From assembly GCF_900116285.1 (NCBI RefSeq), contig NZ_FPAJ01000003.1, forward strand, positions 434,001 through 498,000: 64,000 bases of DNA. The letters are read 5' to 3'. Of the stretch, positions 1-10,101 are shown one piece after another. Positions within the stretch are counted from its first letter, which is position 1. Every line of letters starts with the position of its first letter. Below the pieces are notes generated by a model. That model did no database searches, was not told the origin of the DNA, and was given only the letters and a program-made list of their open reading frames with translations. A program made the translations under genes and the position numbers. The stretch comes from Sulfitobacter marinus (lineage in GTDB: Bacteria > Pseudomonadota > Alphaproteobacteria > Rhodobacterales > Rhodobacteraceae).

Positions 1-293
1 TTCAGCTTGGGCCTTATACTTTCAAACCTTCTGCGAAACTGTTGGTGACTGAGGACGATAAGAAAATTCGCCTGACCGAGAAAGAAACCAATATCTTAAA
101 GTTTCTATATCGCTCTGCGGCGGGCGTCGTGCCGCGCGATACCTTGCTGCACGAGGTATGGGGCTATAACGCTGGCGTCACTACGCACACGCTTGAAACT
201 CACATTTATCGCTTGCGTCAGAAGATCGAGCCTGACCCCTCGAATGCACGAATTTTGGTAACTGAATCAGGTGGTTACAGATTAATTTCCTGA
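1..293 (+). CDS. OmpR/PhoB-family response regulator, C-terminal part (5' end outside window)
   Basis: The frame is open from base 3 to the TGA at 291-293 and encodes about 96 residues of a winged-helix DNA-binding domain of the OmpR/PhoB type. The telling segment is the recognition-helix region ending in THTLETHIYRLRQKIE, followed by the wing and a terminal GGYRLIS. The receiver domain must lie upstream of the window, so the partner kinase and the target genes cannot be named. It is followed by a 236-base gap with three hairpins, and then xth. The family is clear; the specific regulator is not. Confidence 0.9.
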   Translation, partial: QLGPYTFKPSAKLLVTEDDKKIRLTEKETNILKFLYRSAAGVVPRDTLLHEVWGYNAGVTTHTLETHIYRLRQKIEPDPSNARILVTESGGYRLIS

Positions 294-334
294 TGGCGGA
301 ACCAAAGCGGCCTTGGGGTCGTTATAATCCCGAG

Positions 335-445
335 TGGCGGGGTTTTCATGACCCGCCAATCGGTTTGAACCCGACTATTGTATCCGGGATATGATACATA
401 CCTCCCTGTTGGACTAGGCCGGGCCTTTGTGCCCGGTCTTTTTTT
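335..445 (+). ncRNA. Candidate small RNA with three stem-loops
   Basis: Seen directly: a TATAAT hexamer at 323-328, then a hairpin with 7-bp arms (TGGCGGG 335-341 / CCCGCCA 352-358), a second with 6-bp arms (TGTATC 379-384 / GATACA 393-398), a single-stranded stretch containing ACCTCCCTG, and a third GC-rich hairpin (417-424 / 431-438) followed by a T-run. A promoter-like hexamer, stable 5' hairpin, unpaired CCUCCC and an intrinsic terminator form the layout of a trans-acting small RNA of about 110 nt. The -35 region is weak. Alternatively, the third hairpin is only the terminator of the upstream regulator gene. Confidence 0.4.
417..445 (+). terminator. Rho-independent terminator
   Basis: GGCCGGGC (417-424) pairs with GCCCGGTC (431-438, one G-U pair) around a 6-base loop and runs into a stretch of T to base 445. 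It ends either the response-regulator transcript or the candidate small RNA. Confidence 0.85.
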
Positions 446-529
446 GTCTAACGTCTCGATCAATTCGCCATGGTGGCCACGTCCCGTTTCGCGCTAGGGT
501 GCGCGCGATCTGATTTGGGGGACGGTTCT

Positions 530-1318
530 TTGCCATTTACGCTAGCGACTTGGAATATTAACTCGGTTCGGCTGCGCGAGCCGCTTGTGCTGAAGCTGCT
601 GCAAGACCACGGACCGGACGTGTTGTGCTTGCAGGAATGCAAAAGCCCGGTTGATAAAATCCCGACCGAAGCGTTCCATGCAGCGGGTTACACCCACATG
701 GTTGCCCGCGGTCAAAAGGGGTATAATGGCGTCGCCATTCTATCGCGTTTGCCGCTTGAGGATGCCGGTGATCAGGACTTTGCGACGTTGGGTCATGCGC
801 GCCACGTCGCGGCCAAGCTGGAAAATGGTGTGACAATCCACAACTTTTATGTTCCCGCTGGTGGGGATGTGCCTGACCGCGAAGTGAACGAAAAATTCGG
901 TCAAAAGCTGGATTATCTGGCCGATATGCGGGATTGGTTTCACAGCGACAAGCCGCAGAAATCCATCCTTGTGGGTGACCTGAACATCGCCCCGCGCGAG
1001 GATGACGTATGGGGGCATAAACAGCTTCTTAAGGTCGTCAGCCACACCCCGATTGAGGTGGAAAAGCTGGCCGAAACCCAAAACGCGGGCGGTTTTGTTG
1101 ACATCACGCGCCAAGATATCCCCGAGGGCAATTTGTACAGCTGGTGGTCGTATCGCGCCAAAGATTGGGATGCGGCAGACAAAGGCCGCCGCCTTGACCA
1201 TGTTTGGGCAACGCCGGATATCTCCAACGCGGCACATTCCAGCAAAATCTTGCGTGACGTGCGCGGTTGGGAAAAACCCAGCGACCACGTGCCGGTCTTT
1301 GCGACATTTGACCTTTGA
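530..1318 (+). CDS. xth: Exodeoxyribonuclease III
   Basis: This is a DNA repair nuclease of the exonuclease III / endonuclease-exonuclease-phosphatase family, which incises abasic sites and degrades 3' ends. From the chosen TTG start the protein is 262 residues, a usual length for the family. Visible active-site motifs are LATWNINS (5-12), LQECK with the metal-binding Glu36, GDLNIAP with Asp150 and Asn152, and the terminal SDHVPV with His253. I prefer the TTG at 530 because GGGGGA (517-522) sits 7 bases upstream and homologues begin near PFTLATWN. An ATG at 470 would add 20 residues without family character. Confidence 0.93.
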   Translation: MPFTLATWNINSVRLREPLVLKLLQDHGPDVLCLQECKSPVDKIPTEAFHAAGYTHMVARGQKGYNGVAILSRLPLEDAGDQDFATLGHARHVAAKLENGVTIHNFYVPAGGDVPDREVNEKFGQKLDYLADMRDWFHSDKPQKSILVGDLNIAPREDDVWGHKQLLKVVSHTPIEVEKLAETQNAGGFVDITRQDIPEGNLYSWWSYRAKDWDAADKGRRLDHVWATPDISNAAHSSKILRDVRGWEKPSDHVPVFATFDL

Positions 1319-1370
1319 AATAGCGGGGCGTGCTCACATATAGAGGGCAACCCCAAGTGAGGATATTGAT

Positions 1371-2285
1371 ATGATGGATTTGAACCTTTCGTCTGCGCAA
1401 GACGCAAACCTGATTAAAGACACGACCGAAGCGACGTTCATGGCCGATGTGGTCGAAGCATCGCAAGACGTTCCGGTGATCGTTGATTTCTGGGCACCGT
1501 GGTGCGGCCCCTGCAAGACGCTTGGCCCGATGCTGGAGGACGCCGTGCGCGCGGCCAAGGGCGCGGTCAAGATGGTCAAGATCAACGCCGACGAGGCACA
1601 GCAGATCGTTGGGCAAATGCAGATCCAATCGCTGCCAACGGTCTATGCATTCTACAAAGGCCAGCCCGTTGACGGCTTTCAAGGCGCGCAACCGCAGTCC
1701 GAGATCGCGGCCTTTATCGAACGTGTGATCAAGGCCAGCGGCGGGGAGGCCCCCGGTGCCGCGCTGGACGAGGCCGTTGCCGCCGCTGAAGACATGTTGA
1801 CCGAGGGCGCAGCGCAGGACGCTGCTGATACCTTTGCCGCCATTCTGGGCGAAGACCCGAACCATGCAGGTGCCTACGGCGGCATGGTGCGTGCCTATAT
1901 CGCGCTGGACAAGCTGGACGAAGCCGAGGCGCATTTGAACGGCGCACCGATTGAAATCTCAAAATCAGCCGAGCTTGAAGCGGCGCATGCGCAGCTGGAA
2001 CTGGCCCGTCAAGCTGCTGGCACCGGCCCGGTTGCCGAATTGCAGGCGGCTGTGGATGCCAACCCCGATGATCTGCAAGCGCGGTTTGATCTGGCCACCG
2101 CGCTTTACGCGCATGGCGAAACTCAGGGTGCCGTTGACCACTTGCTCGCGTTGTTCGGCAAGGACCGCGAATGGAATGACGGAGCCGCCAAAACCCAGCT
2201 GTTCACCATATTCGATGCGCTCAAGGCAAATGACCCAATAGCGCTGAATGGTCGTCGCAAGCTTAGCTCAATGATATTTGCTTAA
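1371..2285 (+). CDS. Thioredoxin-like co-chaperone, YbbN/CnoX type
   Basis: The 304-residue cytoplasmic protein starts with a thioredoxin domain (about residues 15-120) carrying a complete WCGPC motif (Cys45 and Cys48). It continues with an Ala/Glu-rich tetratricopeptide-type helical region to the C-terminus. This is the YbbN/CnoX arrangement, a chaperone-linked holdase; E. coli YbbN lacks the CGPC pair, so this copy may also be redox active. It lies between xth and the Lon-N gene on the same strand with 50 and 27 base gaps, so co-transcription is possible. Confidence 0.88.
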   Translation: MMDLNLSSAQDANLIKDTTEATFMADVVEASQDVPVIVDFWAPWCGPCKTLGPMLEDAVRAAKGAVKMVKINADEAQQIVGQMQIQSLPTVYAFYKGQPVDGFQGAQPQSEIAAFIERVIKASGGEAPGAALDEAVAAAEDMLTEGAAQDAADTFAAILGEDPNHAGAYGGMVRAYIALDKLDEAEAHLNGAPIEISKSAELEAAHAQLELARQAAGTGPVAELQAAVDANPDDLQARFDLATALYAHGETQGAVDHLLALFGKDREWNDGAAKTQLFTIFDALKANDPIALNGRRKLSSMIFA

Positions 2286-2312
2286 GGTGTTTCACGCACT
2301 AGATAGAGCCTC

Positions 2313-2957
2313 ATGATACAGCAATCAGAGCTACCAGATACAATCGCGATTTTTCCGCTGGGCGGGGCATTATTGTTGCCACGTTCGCGATTGCCTCTGC
2401 ACATTTTTGAACCCCGATATCTGCAAATGATCGAGGACAGCCTAAAGACCTCTGGCCGTTTGATCGGGATGGTTCAGCCAAATGTCGTGCCCGGGCGCGA
2501 GGGTCCGGGTTTGCACGCCATTGGCTGTGCGGGCCGGATTACCCAGTTCTCAGAAACGGAAGACGGCCGTTACATGATTACGCTGGGCGGTGTGTCGCGT
2601 TTCCGCGTTGTGCAAGAGGTCGAAGGTTTTGCGCCCTACCGTCGTTGCGATGTCAGTTGGGACGGGTTTGAGCGGGATCTGGGCAAAGACGAAGAAGACG
2701 TCGATTTCGACCGCGCGCACTTTCTTGATACGCTCGGCCGCTATTTCGATGCGCGCAATCTGTCGGCGGATTGGGATACATTAAAGGAAGCAGATGATGA
2801 ATTGCTGATCAATTCGCTATCGATGATGCTGGACCTTGAATCCGAGGACAAGCAGGCCCTGCTTGAGGCGCCATCGCTGTCGACACGTCGCGAGACGCTG
2901 CTGACATTGATAGAATACACCCTGCGTGGTGGCCATGAAGGGGAGATGATGAATTGA
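2313..2957 (+). CDS. LON peptidase substrate-binding (Lon N-terminal) domain protein
   Basis: The 214-residue protein has only the PUA-like Lon N-terminal domain. [19 protein letters not shown] and [10 protein letters not shown] near the N-terminus are the family hallmarks. The AAA ATPase and Ser-Lys peptidase parts of Lon are absent. Stand-alone proteins of this class are common in alphaproteobacteria and their role is not settled; substrate recognition or an adaptor function is inference. Its TGA overlaps the TTG start of the Trm112-like gene (TTGA), so the two are translationally coupled. Confidence 0.88.
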   Translation: MIQQSELPDTIAIFPLGGALLLPRSRLPLHIFEPRYLQMIEDSLKTSGRLIGMVQPNVVPGREGPGLHAIGCAGRITQFSETEDGRYMITLGGVSRFRVVQEVEGFAPYRRCDVSWDGFERDLGKDEEDVDFDRAHFLDTLGRYFDARNLSADWDTLKEADDELLINSLSMMLDLESEDKQALLEAPSLSTRRETLLTLIEYTLRGGHEGEMMN

Positions 2958-3139
2958 GCAGTGAAGAAGTACAATTCGACCGCCGTATGCTGGACGCGCT
3001 GATTTGTCCGCGTACGCAAACCACGCTGAGCTATGATGCCGAAAAGCAGGAGTTGGTGTCCAAGGCCGCAGGGCTTGCTTATCCGATCCGCAACGGCATC
3101 CCGGTTATGTTGGTCGACGAAGCGCGGGTGTTGGACTAA
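2954..3139 (+). CDS. Trm112 family protein
   Basis: The 61-residue protein has the Trm112/YcaR pattern: [10 protein letters not shown] near the N-terminus and [18 protein letters not shown] near the C-terminus. Eukaryotic Trm112 activates methyltransferases; the bacterial small proteins are poorly characterised. Only one Cys of the usual zinc ribbon remains, so metal binding is doubtful. The TTG start is fixed by its overlap with the stop codon of the Lon-N gene. The gene ends 4 bases before the stop of the convergent UbiH-type gene. Confidence 0.85.
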   Translation: MSSEEVQFDRRMLDALICPRTQTTLSYDAEKQELVSKAAGLAYPIRNGIPVMLVDEARVLD

Positions 3140-3143
3140 TTGA

Positions 3144-4379
3144 TTACAGTGGTTTGCCCCGCATCAGACGGGGCAGATCACCCGTCAGTCCCGCAGCTTC
3201 GCGGATAAATCCGCGCCGGGTGCCGGGCAGGGCATTGATGGCTGCCATTCCCATGTCACGCGCAATCCGCAGCAGGGAACTATCGTTTGAGAATAAACGG
3301 TTAAAGCTGTCGGTCGCCAACGCCAACGCAGTGTTATCAAAGCGTCTCCAGATTTGATACTGATCCAAAACCGTCGCACTTCCCACGTCCTGACCACGGC
3401 GCAGTGCATCAGCAATGACTTCAGCCAATGCTGCGACGTCACGCATTCCCGCATTCAACCCTTGGCCCGCGATGGGGTGCACGCCATGTGCCGCATCACC
3501 CACAAGTGCCACGCGGTCGGCAATCATGGAATGCGCCAGTGACAGGCTCAGCGGATAGGTATAGCGCGCGCCAGCGAGGGAAATTTCACCCAGAAAATCG
3601 CCAAACCTCGGGCGCAAAACGTCCAGATAGGCATCGTCGGTCAATGCATTGATCCGAGCCGCGTTTTCTGTCGTTTCGCTCCAAACGATAGACGAACGGT
3701 TTTCGGTCAGCGGTAAAATTGCGAGCGGGCCGGGGGGCATAAAGAACTGATGCGCCACACCGCCATGGGGTTTTTCATGGGAAATCGCGCAGACCAGCGC
3801 CGTTTGGCCGTAGCCCCAGCCGATTCTTTTGATGTCCGCGCGCATTGCCGTACCAGAACCGCGCCCATCCGCGCCAACCAGCAGTTTCGCACGCAGGGTT
3901 TTGCCGCTTGCCAATGTCAGGGTGACGCCCGATGCGTCCACTGTCTGCGCTATGACGTCTTCGCCATTCAGCAGTGTAATATTGTCTGCGGCTTGCGTCG
4001 CATTGATCAATGCGCGGCGCAAATGGCGGTCTTCGACCATGTGGCCCATCGGGCCTTCTTCGATCTCGGTGTGGTCGAAATGCATGAAAAACGGCGATGG
4101 CCCTTCGCCAGCGCGTCCGTCCGTTACTTTGATCTCGAGCATGGGTTGCGCGTTTTCCGCCACATCGTTCCACACGCCGATACCTTGCAGCAGCCGTGTC
4201 GATGTCAGCGCCAGCGCATAGGACCGCCCATCGAAACCTGCATCCTTGCGGACGTCGCTTTTCAACCGGTCAATGATGGTCACACGCAGGCCGATCTGCG
4301 CCAGCGCCAAACCCAAGGCGGGGCCGTTCAGCCCGCCACCAACGATCACGATATCTGTATCAAAATCCATGTGCTTCAA
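3144..4379 (-). CDS. UbiH/UbiF/COQ6-family FAD-dependent hydroxylase
   Basis: This 411-residue flavoprotein monooxygenase most likely adds a hydroxyl to the ring in ubiquinone biosynthesis. The N-terminal Rossmann motif IVIVGGGLNGPALGLAL (about residues 10-26) binds FAD, and GDAAHGVHPIAGQGLN (from about residue 294) is the second FAD motif with the signature of the UbiH/COQ6 family. The regiospecificity (UbiH, UbiI, UbiL or UbiF type) cannot be told from sequence alone. An in-frame second ATG three codons in (4370) is an alternative start. It stands alone on the minus strand between plus-strand genes. Confidence 0.9.
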   Translation of the reverse strand: MKHMDFDTDIVIVGGGLNGPALGLALAQIGLRVTIIDRLKSDVRKDAGFDGRSYALALTSTRLLQGIGVWNDVAENAQPMLEIKVTDGRAGEGPSPFFMHFDHTEIEEGPMGHMVEDRHLRRALINATQAADNITLLNGEDVIAQTVDASGVTLTLASGKTLRAKLLVGADGRGSGTAMRADIKRIGWGYGQTALVCAISHEKPHGGVAHQFFMPPGPLAILPLTENRSSIVWSETTENAARINALTDDAYLDVLRPRFGDFLGEISLAGARYTYPLSLSLAHSMIADRVALVGDAAHGVHPIAGQGLNAGMRDVAALAEVIADALRRGQDVGSATVLDQYQIWRRFDNTALALATDSFNRLFSNDSSLLRIARDMGMAAINALPGTRRGFIREAAGLTGDLPRLMRGKPL

Positions 4380-4456
4380 TATGGGCTTGCGTCAGGGATT
4401 GTCCATGCGTGCAACCGTCGCTACCGTTCCTTTCGGCACATTAACGAGGGAACGAT

Positions 4457-5785
4457 ATGCAAGACTGGCTGACAATGACTGCGGCAGATCTGGGACGGGG
4501 CATTGAGGACGGGCAAATCGATCCGGTTGCACTGTGCACAACATATCTGGATGCCATCGACGCGCACCCGCTGCGCGATCGCATCTATGCCCGTGTCACC
4601 GCAGATCGCGCCATGTCCGAGGCCCGCGCCGCATCTGATCGCGCAAAAACTGGGCAGCGTTTGTCACGTTTGGACGGTGTTCCGATCAGTTGGAAAGACC
4701 TGTTCGATACCGCCGGGGTCGGGACCGAAGCGGGGTCATTACTGCTGAAAGGACGGATGCCGCAGGATGACGCACAGGTGCTGAAAAACGCGACGGCCAT
4801 GGGGTTGGTATGTCTTGGCAAAACCCACATGAGCGAGCTGGCGTTTTCCGGCCTGGGTTATAATCCGTCTACCGCAACGCCCCCTTGTGTGAACGATCAC
4901 GGCGCTGTTTCGGGGGGGTCTTCTTCGGGCGCAGCGGCATCTGTTGCCTTCGGTTTAGCCGCTGCTGCGATTGGGTCTGACACTGGCGGTTCTGTTCGTA
5001 TTCCTGCGGCGTGGAACGATCTGGTGGGGCTGAAAACCACGGCGGGGCGCGTGTCATTGGACGGCGTCGTGCCACTGGCCAAGCAGTTTGATACCGTGGG
5101 CCCGCTGTGCCGGTCGGTGGAGGACGCGGGCTTATTGCTGGCCGCACTTGAGGGCGGAAAATCTGCCGATCTATCCGGTTTTGACCTTACCGGGCGTCGA
5201 TTGGCCGTTTTGCGCACAGTTGCGATGGATGAAATTCAGGATACCCCGGCAGGTGCATTCGACGCGGCTGTTGAACGGCTAAAAGACGCCGGTGCCACCG
5301 TCGAAATCCTTGAGTTTCCAGAGTTAGAAGACGCGGTGCCGCTAAGCGGCTGTTTATACACGGCCGAAGCTTATGGCCTGTGGCGCGACGTGATCGAGGA
5401 TAACCCAACCGCGATGTACTCGGAAATCCTTGAACGATTCCGGTTAGGCAAAAGCCATTCTGGCCCGGACTACATCGCCGCGTGGGCACAGCTTGAGGGG
5501 ATACGCGAACGCTACACCCGCGCCACCGCGGGATTTGACGCGGTCATATTGCCCACGGCACCGATCGTGCCGCCCCAGCTTGAGCGGCTCGAGAGCGATC
5601 ACGATTACTATGTTTCCTCCAACCTCATGACATTGCGCAATACGCGCATTGGCAATCTGATGGGCGGCTGCGCCATCACATTACCAACTGGAACTGCGTC
5701 TTGCGGAATTACGCTGATGGGCGCGCCGGGATGCGAAGAACGTTTGTTGCGCCTTGCAGCCGCCGCGCAAGAGGCATTGGCCTAA
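4457..5785 (+). CDS. Amidase signature family protein
   Basis: The 442-residue enzyme has the full Ser-cisSer-Lys triad of the amidase signature family: Lys80 in ISWKDLFDTAG, the cis-Ser in GGSSSGAA (153-160), and the nucleophile Ser179 in GSDTGGSVR. It hydrolyses an amide whose identity is unknown; automated pipelines often call such proteins GatA-like. No gatB or gatC neighbour is present, so a role in the glutamyl-tRNA amidotransferase is unlikely. The gene diverges from the UbiH-type gene and ends about 107 bases before the DapC-like gene. Confidence 0.88.
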   Translation: MQDWLTMTAADLGRGIEDGQIDPVALCTTYLDAIDAHPLRDRIYARVTADRAMSEARAASDRAKTGQRLSRLDGVPISWKDLFDTAGVGTEAGSLLLKGRMPQDDAQVLKNATAMGLVCLGKTHMSELAFSGLGYNPSTATPPCVNDHGAVSGGSSSGAAASVAFGLAAAAIGSDTGGSVRIPAAWNDLVGLKTTAGRVSLDGVVPLAKQFDTVGPLCRSVEDAGLLLAALEGGKSADLSGFDLTGRRLAVLRTVAMDEIQDTPAGAFDAAVERLKDAGATVEILEFPELEDAVPLSGCLYTAEAYGLWRDVIEDNPTAMYSEILERFRLGKSHSGPDYIAAWAQLEGIRERYTRATAGFDAVILPTAPIVPPQLERLESDHDYYVSSNLMTLRNTRIGNLMGGCAITLPTGTASCGITLMGAPGCEERLLRLAAAAQEALA

Positions 5786-5892
5786 AAGACACAAAAGCCG
5801 TCAGATGTCCGAGATTCTCTGGACGTGAGGCAAGCCCTTGGGTAGTTTGGAAGAAACGGGGCGATAATGATCCCGAACCCGAGGCAGTTTTG

Positions 5893-7077
5893 ATGTTGTA
5901 CCCTGAGCGGTTTTCGAACCTTCCGGCCCATGCGTGGCCGCGTCTACGTGCATTGCTTGATGCGCATGAAGGCGGCGGTGTGCCCATTCACATGACCATC
6001 GGCGAGCCGAAACATGCGTTTCCAGCGTGGGTGACGGATGTGATTGCGCAGAACGCTGCCGGGTTTAACAGCTATCCGCCTAATGACGGATCGCCGGAAT
6101 TGCGCGGTGCCATCCGCGATTGGATCAAGCGCCGTTATGATGTGACGGTGGATGCGGATACGCAAGTGATGGCGCTGAACGGCACACGCGAGGGCCTGTA
6201 CAACGCCGTGATGGCGGCTTGCCCCGAAACCAAAAATGGCCAAAAGCCTGCGATCTTGATGCCGAACCCGTTTTATCAGGTTTACATGATCGCTGCGATT
6301 TCGGCTGCGGCTGATCCGATCATGGTGCCGGCCACGTTGGAAACCGGTCATCTACCAGATTTCGCCAGCCTGCCGGCCGAGGTGCTGAACCGGACCACGG
6401 CGGCTTACATCTGTTCGCCCGCGAACCCGCAGGGCGCGGTGGCGACCCGTGAATATTGGACGGAATTGCTGGCGTTGGCAGAAAAATACGATTTTAAAAT
6501 TTTCGCCGATGAATGCTATTCCGAGATTTACCGCGATACGCCGCCCGTCGGTGCCTTGCAGGTTGCCCAAGAAATCGGTGCTGACCCCGACCGCGTTGTG
6601 ATTTTTCATTCGCTTTCAAAACGGTCGAACCTGCCAGGCCTGCGCTCAGGCTTTGTCGCGAGCGGGCCGAACACGATGCGCGAGATCAAGCAGCTTCGCA
6701 ATTATGCAGGTGCGCCGTTGCCGTTGCCATTGCAAGCCGCCGCCGCTGCCGTCTGGGGAGATGAGGAACACGTGGCGCAGAACCGTGCACTATACGTTGA
6801 GAAATACGAGGTTGCGGACCGAATCCTGGGCAATGTGCCGGGATATGCCAGCCCAGCGGCGGGGTTCTTTTTGTGGCTGCCGGTTCAAGATGATGAGACC
6901 GCGGCGCTAAAGCTGTGGCGTGAGACTGGTGTGCGGGTATTGCCTGGCAGTTATCTGGCGCAAACCGTGAACGGGGAAAACCCCAGCAAGACATATATAC
7001 GGGTGGCCATGGTCGCCCCAATACAAGAGACAACGCGCGGGATCGAAGCGATCCGCGACTGTCTCTATCCGAAATAA
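5893..7077 (+). CDS. Class I/II aminotransferase, DapC-like (succinyldiaminopimelate aminotransferase)
   Basis: The 394-residue PLP enzyme is a fold-type I aminotransferase. Motifs seen: MTIGEPKH (34-41), SPANPQG with Asn178, ADECYSE with Asp206, and [14 protein letters not shown] with the Schiff-base Lys243 and the phosphate-binding Arg. The sequence resembles DapC, which acts in the succinylase branch of lysine and meso-diaminopimelate synthesis; this fits dapB being present in the window but far away. The ATG at 5893 is preferred because GAGG lies 8 bases upstream; an open frame extends further 5' (to 5701) but overlaps the amidase gene and lacks family sequence. Confidence 0.85.
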   Translation: MLYPERFSNLPAHAWPRLRALLDAHEGGGVPIHMTIGEPKHAFPAWVTDVIAQNAAGFNSYPPNDGSPELRGAIRDWIKRRYDVTVDADTQVMALNGTREGLYNAVMAACPETKNGQKPAILMPNPFYQVYMIAAISAAADPIMVPATLETGHLPDFASLPAEVLNRTTAAYICSPANPQGAVATREYWTELLALAEKYDFKIFADECYSEIYRDTPPVGALQVAQEIGADPDRVVIFHSLSKRSNLPGLRSGFVASGPNTMREIKQLRNYAGAPLPLPLQAAAAAVWGDEEHVAQNRALYVEKYEVADRILGNVPGYASPAAGFFLWLPVQDDETAALKLWRETGVRVLPGSYLAQTVNGENPSKTYIRVAMVAPIQETTRGIEAIRDCLYPK

Positions 7078-7094
7078 GACGAGGGAACAGAGCA

Positions 7095-9941
7095 ATGGCA
7101 TATCAGACACGCGGACGCGATCCCCTGTTAGACAGTAAAATGGCCGAGGCGATTGAAAAACGCGGCAAGGAATTGCTGGGCGTGGGGCTTATTGCGCTGG
7201 GTCTGATGGCGGCCATGATGATCGGCAGCTATACGCCGGATGATCCCAACTGGATGGTGTCCACCGATGCCCCTGCAGAAAACTGGCTGGGCCGGATGGG
7301 CGCATCACTGGCGGCCCCGTTGTTTATGATTGTGGGCTGGGGCGCTTGGGCTGTTGCGGCAATTCTGCTGGCTTGGGGCGTGCGGTTTGCGCTGCACCGT
7401 GGCGCTGAGCGCGCGATGGGTCGTTTGATATTTGCGCCGATCGCGGTCGCACTCTGTTCGATTTATGGGGCGACTTTGACCCCCGATGCGCAGTGGCTTC
7501 AGACCCATAGCTTTGGTTTGGGCGGGTTGTTTGGCGATACGGTAATGGGCGCGATTCTGACGATCTTGCCGATCGGGTCGATCTTTACGATCAAGATGAT
7601 GTCGGTGTTGATGGGCGTGGCGATCGTGGCGCTTGGTGCTTTTGTCATGGGCTTTACCCGCGCCGAGCTGAGCCGCATTTTCCGCTTTATGCTGGTGGGT
7701 GTTATCATGGTATATGCGGGCTTGATGAACCTATTGGGCCGTGGTGCGTCTGGCGCGGTTGCGGCCGCGCAGAAGGTTCAAGCACGTCAATCCGAGCGCC
7801 GCGAACGCAGCCGGATCGAGGCCGAAGACAACGCGGATTTTGCGGCCACCCAGGGACAATGCAACACCGAGCCAGCCCTGGTTGCAGCCCCTAAGAAGGG
7901 GCTTCTGGCCAAAATGCCAGCGCTGGTGAAACGCAGTGAGCCTATGCCCGAACCAGAGCTGGTCGAAGATTGGTCTGATGTTGAAATCGACTTGGCCCCC
8001 AGCGATGACCGGATCAAATCAAAGATTGCAGATGTGATCAAAAGCCGCGTGCGCACAGGCAATGCTGTCCACACGCCGACAACGGCACCGCTGACCCGTG
8101 GTCGTGGCCGCGGACCTGATCCGCTGGTTCTTGATGCAACTGTGCGCAATCATCTGCGTGAAGAGCCGCCGCTGACAGGTGCGTCCCGCGTTGAGCCACC
8201 ACTGACGGAATCGGGTTTGCCACATGCGCATTTTCAGCAGGAAACCGATATTGCCGCTGATTTTACTGGCGATGGAACCGAGGTTTTGCCGTTGCAAGAT
8301 GACGCGATTACCCTTCCCGTCGCGACCCCGCGAAAGGTCGTCCAACAACCGGCGCGCAAGGTGATTCAGCCCAGCAAGAAAGCCCAAGCCGAGGCGCAGC
8401 CCGGCCTGACGTTTGAGGATACCCATCCCGGTTTTGAACTGCCTCCACTGAACCTGCTTGAAAGCCCCGATGTGGTTGAAAGACTGCACCTGAGCGACGA
8501 TGCGCTGGAAGAAAATGCGCGCATGTTGGAAAGCGTGCTGGATGATTATGGTGTTAAGGGCGAAATCGTCGCCGTGCGTCCCGGCCCCGTCGTCACGATG
8601 TACGAGCTTGAACCCGCGCCGGGCTTGAAAGCCAGCCGCGTGATTGGCTTGGCCGATGATATCGCCCGGTCGATGGCAGCGCTTTCGGCGCGCGTGTCAA
8701 CGGTGCCCGGCCGCAGCGTCATCGGGATTGAACTGCCAAATGAAAACCGCGAGAAGGTCGTCCTGCGCGAGATCCTGTCGGCCCGTGATTTTGGCGACAG
8801 CACCATGCGCCTGCCGCTTGCCTTGGGCAAGGATATCGGCGGCGATCCTGTTGTCGCCAACCTTGCCAAGATGCCCCACCTGCTGATTGCGGGGACCACG
8901 GGTTCGGGTAAATCTGTGGCGATCAATACGATGATTTTGTCACTGCTCTACAAGCTGACACCGGAAGAATGCCGGATGATCATGATCGACCCCAAGATGC
9001 TGGAACTGTCGGTCTATGACGGCATCCCGCATTTGCTGTCCCCTGTTGTGACCGACCCGAAAAAGGCGGTTGTCGCGCTGAAATGGACAGTGGGCGAGAT
9101 GGAAGAACGCTATCGCAAGATGTCCAAGATGGGCGTGCGCAACATCGAAGGCTATAATGGCCGCGTGCGCGAAGCGCTGGCCAAGGGCGAGATGTTCAGC
9201 CGCACGGTACAAACCGGGTTTGACGAAGACACCGGCGAGCCAATCTTTGAAACGGATGAATTCAAGCCCGAGACATTGCCCTATATTGTGGTGATCGTCG
9301 ACGAGATGGCCGATCTGATGATGGTTGCGGGTAAAGAGATCGAAGCCTGTATTCAGCGGCTTGCACAGATGGCGCGTGCTTCGGGTATCCACCTGATCAT
9401 GGCGACGCAACGCCCGTCGGTTGACGTTATTACCGGCACGATCAAAGCGAACTTCCCGACGCGGATTTCGTTTCAGGTAACGTCGAAAATCGACTCGCGT
9501 ACCATTCTGGGTGAAATGGGCGCAGAGCAACTGCTGGGTATGGGTGACATGCTGTATATGGCGGGCGGATCGAAAATCGTTCGGTGCCACGGGCCGTTTG
9601 TATCCGATGAGGAAGTCGAGGAAATCGTTAACCATCTTAAGGCTTACGGCGAACCGGACTATGTTTCAGGTGTGGTTGAAGGTCCGGCGGATGATCAAGA
9701 GGGCAGCATTGACGCCGTCTTGGGGCTGGGTGGTAATACCGATGGCGAAGACGCGCTGTATGACACAGCTGTTGCCATCGTGATCAAGGACCGCAAATGT
9801 TCGACCTCGTATATCCAACGCAAACTGGCGATCGGCTATAACAAGGCCGCGCGTCTGGTCGAACAGATGGAAGAGCAGGGCCTTGTTTCCCCGGCTAACC
9901 ATGTTGGTAAACGCGAAATTCTGGTACCTGAACAAGGCTAA
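7095..9941 (+). CDS. ftsK: DNA translocase FtsK
   Basis: The 948-residue inner-membrane ATPase couples cell division to chromosome segregation. The N-terminus has about four transmembrane helices (residues about 30-215), followed by a Pro/charged linker, the alpha-beta RecA motor and the gamma winged helix. The Walker A motif GTTGSGKS lies near residue 600, Walker B is in [12 protein letters not shown], and [11 protein letters not shown] is an FtsK/SpoIIIE signature. The C-terminal gamma domain, which reads KOPS polarity sequences, includes [19 protein letters not shown]. The start at 7095 has GAGGGAA upstream. A strong terminator follows at 9963-10001. Confidence 0.97.
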   Translation: MAYQTRGRDPLLDSKMAEAIEKRGKELLGVGLIALGLMAAMMIGSYTPDDPNWMVSTDAPAENWLGRMGASLAAPLFMIVGWGAWAVAAILLAWGVRFALHRGAERAMGRLIFAPIAVALCSIYGATLTPDAQWLQTHSFGLGGLFGDTVMGAILTILPIGSIFTIKMMSVLMGVAIVALGAFVMGFTRAELSRIFRFMLVGVIMVYAGLMNLLGRGASGAVAAAQKVQARQSERRERSRIEAEDNADFAATQGQCNTEPALVAAPKKGLLAKMPALVKRSEPMPEPELVEDWSDVEIDLAPSDDRIKSKIADVIKSRVRTGNAVHTPTTAPLTRGRGRGPDPLVLDATVRNHLREEPPLTGASRVEPPLTESGLPHAHFQQETDIAADFTGDGTEVLPLQDDAITLPVATPRKVVQQPARKVIQPSKKAQAEAQPGLTFEDTHPGFELPPLNLLESPDVVERLHLSDDALEENARMLESVLDDYGVKGEIVAVRPGPVVTMYELEPAPGLKASRVIGLADDIARSMAALSARVSTVPGRSVIGIELPNENREKVVLREILSARDFGDSTMRLPLALGKDIGGDPVVANLAKMPHLLIAGTTGSGKSVAINTMILSLLYKLTPEECRMIMIDPKMLELSVYDGIPHLLSPVVTDPKKAVVALKWTVGEMEERYRKMSKMGVRNIEGYNGRVREALAKGEMFSRTVQTGFDEDTGEPIFETDEFKPETLPYIVVIVDEMADLMMVAGKEIEACIQRLAQMARASGIHLIMATQRPSVDVITGTIKANFPTRISFQVTSKIDSRTILGEMGAEQLLGMGDMLYMAGGSKIVRCHGPFVSDEEVEEIVNHLKAYGEPDYVSGVVEGPADDQEGSIDAVLGLGGNTDGEDALYDTAVAIVIKDRKCSTSYIQRKLAIGYNKAARLVEQMEEQGLVSPANHVGKREILVPEQG

Positions 9942-9962
9942 CGGGAACGAATGATCTAGACG

Positions 9963-10001
9963 CGGGGTTGGCTTGGAAACACGCCGACCCCGTTTCGTTT
10001 T
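9963..10001 (+). terminator. Rho-independent terminator of ftsK
   Basis: CGGGGTTGGC (9963-9972) pairs with GCCGACCCCG (9983-9992, one G-T wobble) and is followed by TTTCGTTTT. It lies just after the ftsK stop codon. Confidence 0.85.
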
Positions 10002-10013
10002 GTGGGGTGTTAG

Positions 10014-10038
10014 GCGATATCATGCCGCGTGATATCGC
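10014..10038. promoter_or_regulatory. 9-bp palindrome upstream of lolA
   Basis: GCGATATCA (10014-10022) and TGATATCGC (10030-10038) are perfect inverted copies separated by 7 bases, 64 bases before the lolA start. It has no T-run and follows an already complete terminator, so an operator is more likely than a terminator. The binding protein is unknown. Confidence 0.4.
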
Positions 10039-10101
10039 ATATCATCGTCTGAAACCCTATGTCTGGGGTCGAGGCACCTGAATAACAATAGGAATACTTA
10101 G

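Noticed and set aside
4457-5785. gatA, glutamyl-tRNA amidotransferase subunit A
   Set aside because: The amidase triad is present, but no gatB or gatC is adjacent and the sequence outside the signature does not look like GatA; a general amidase is the safer call.
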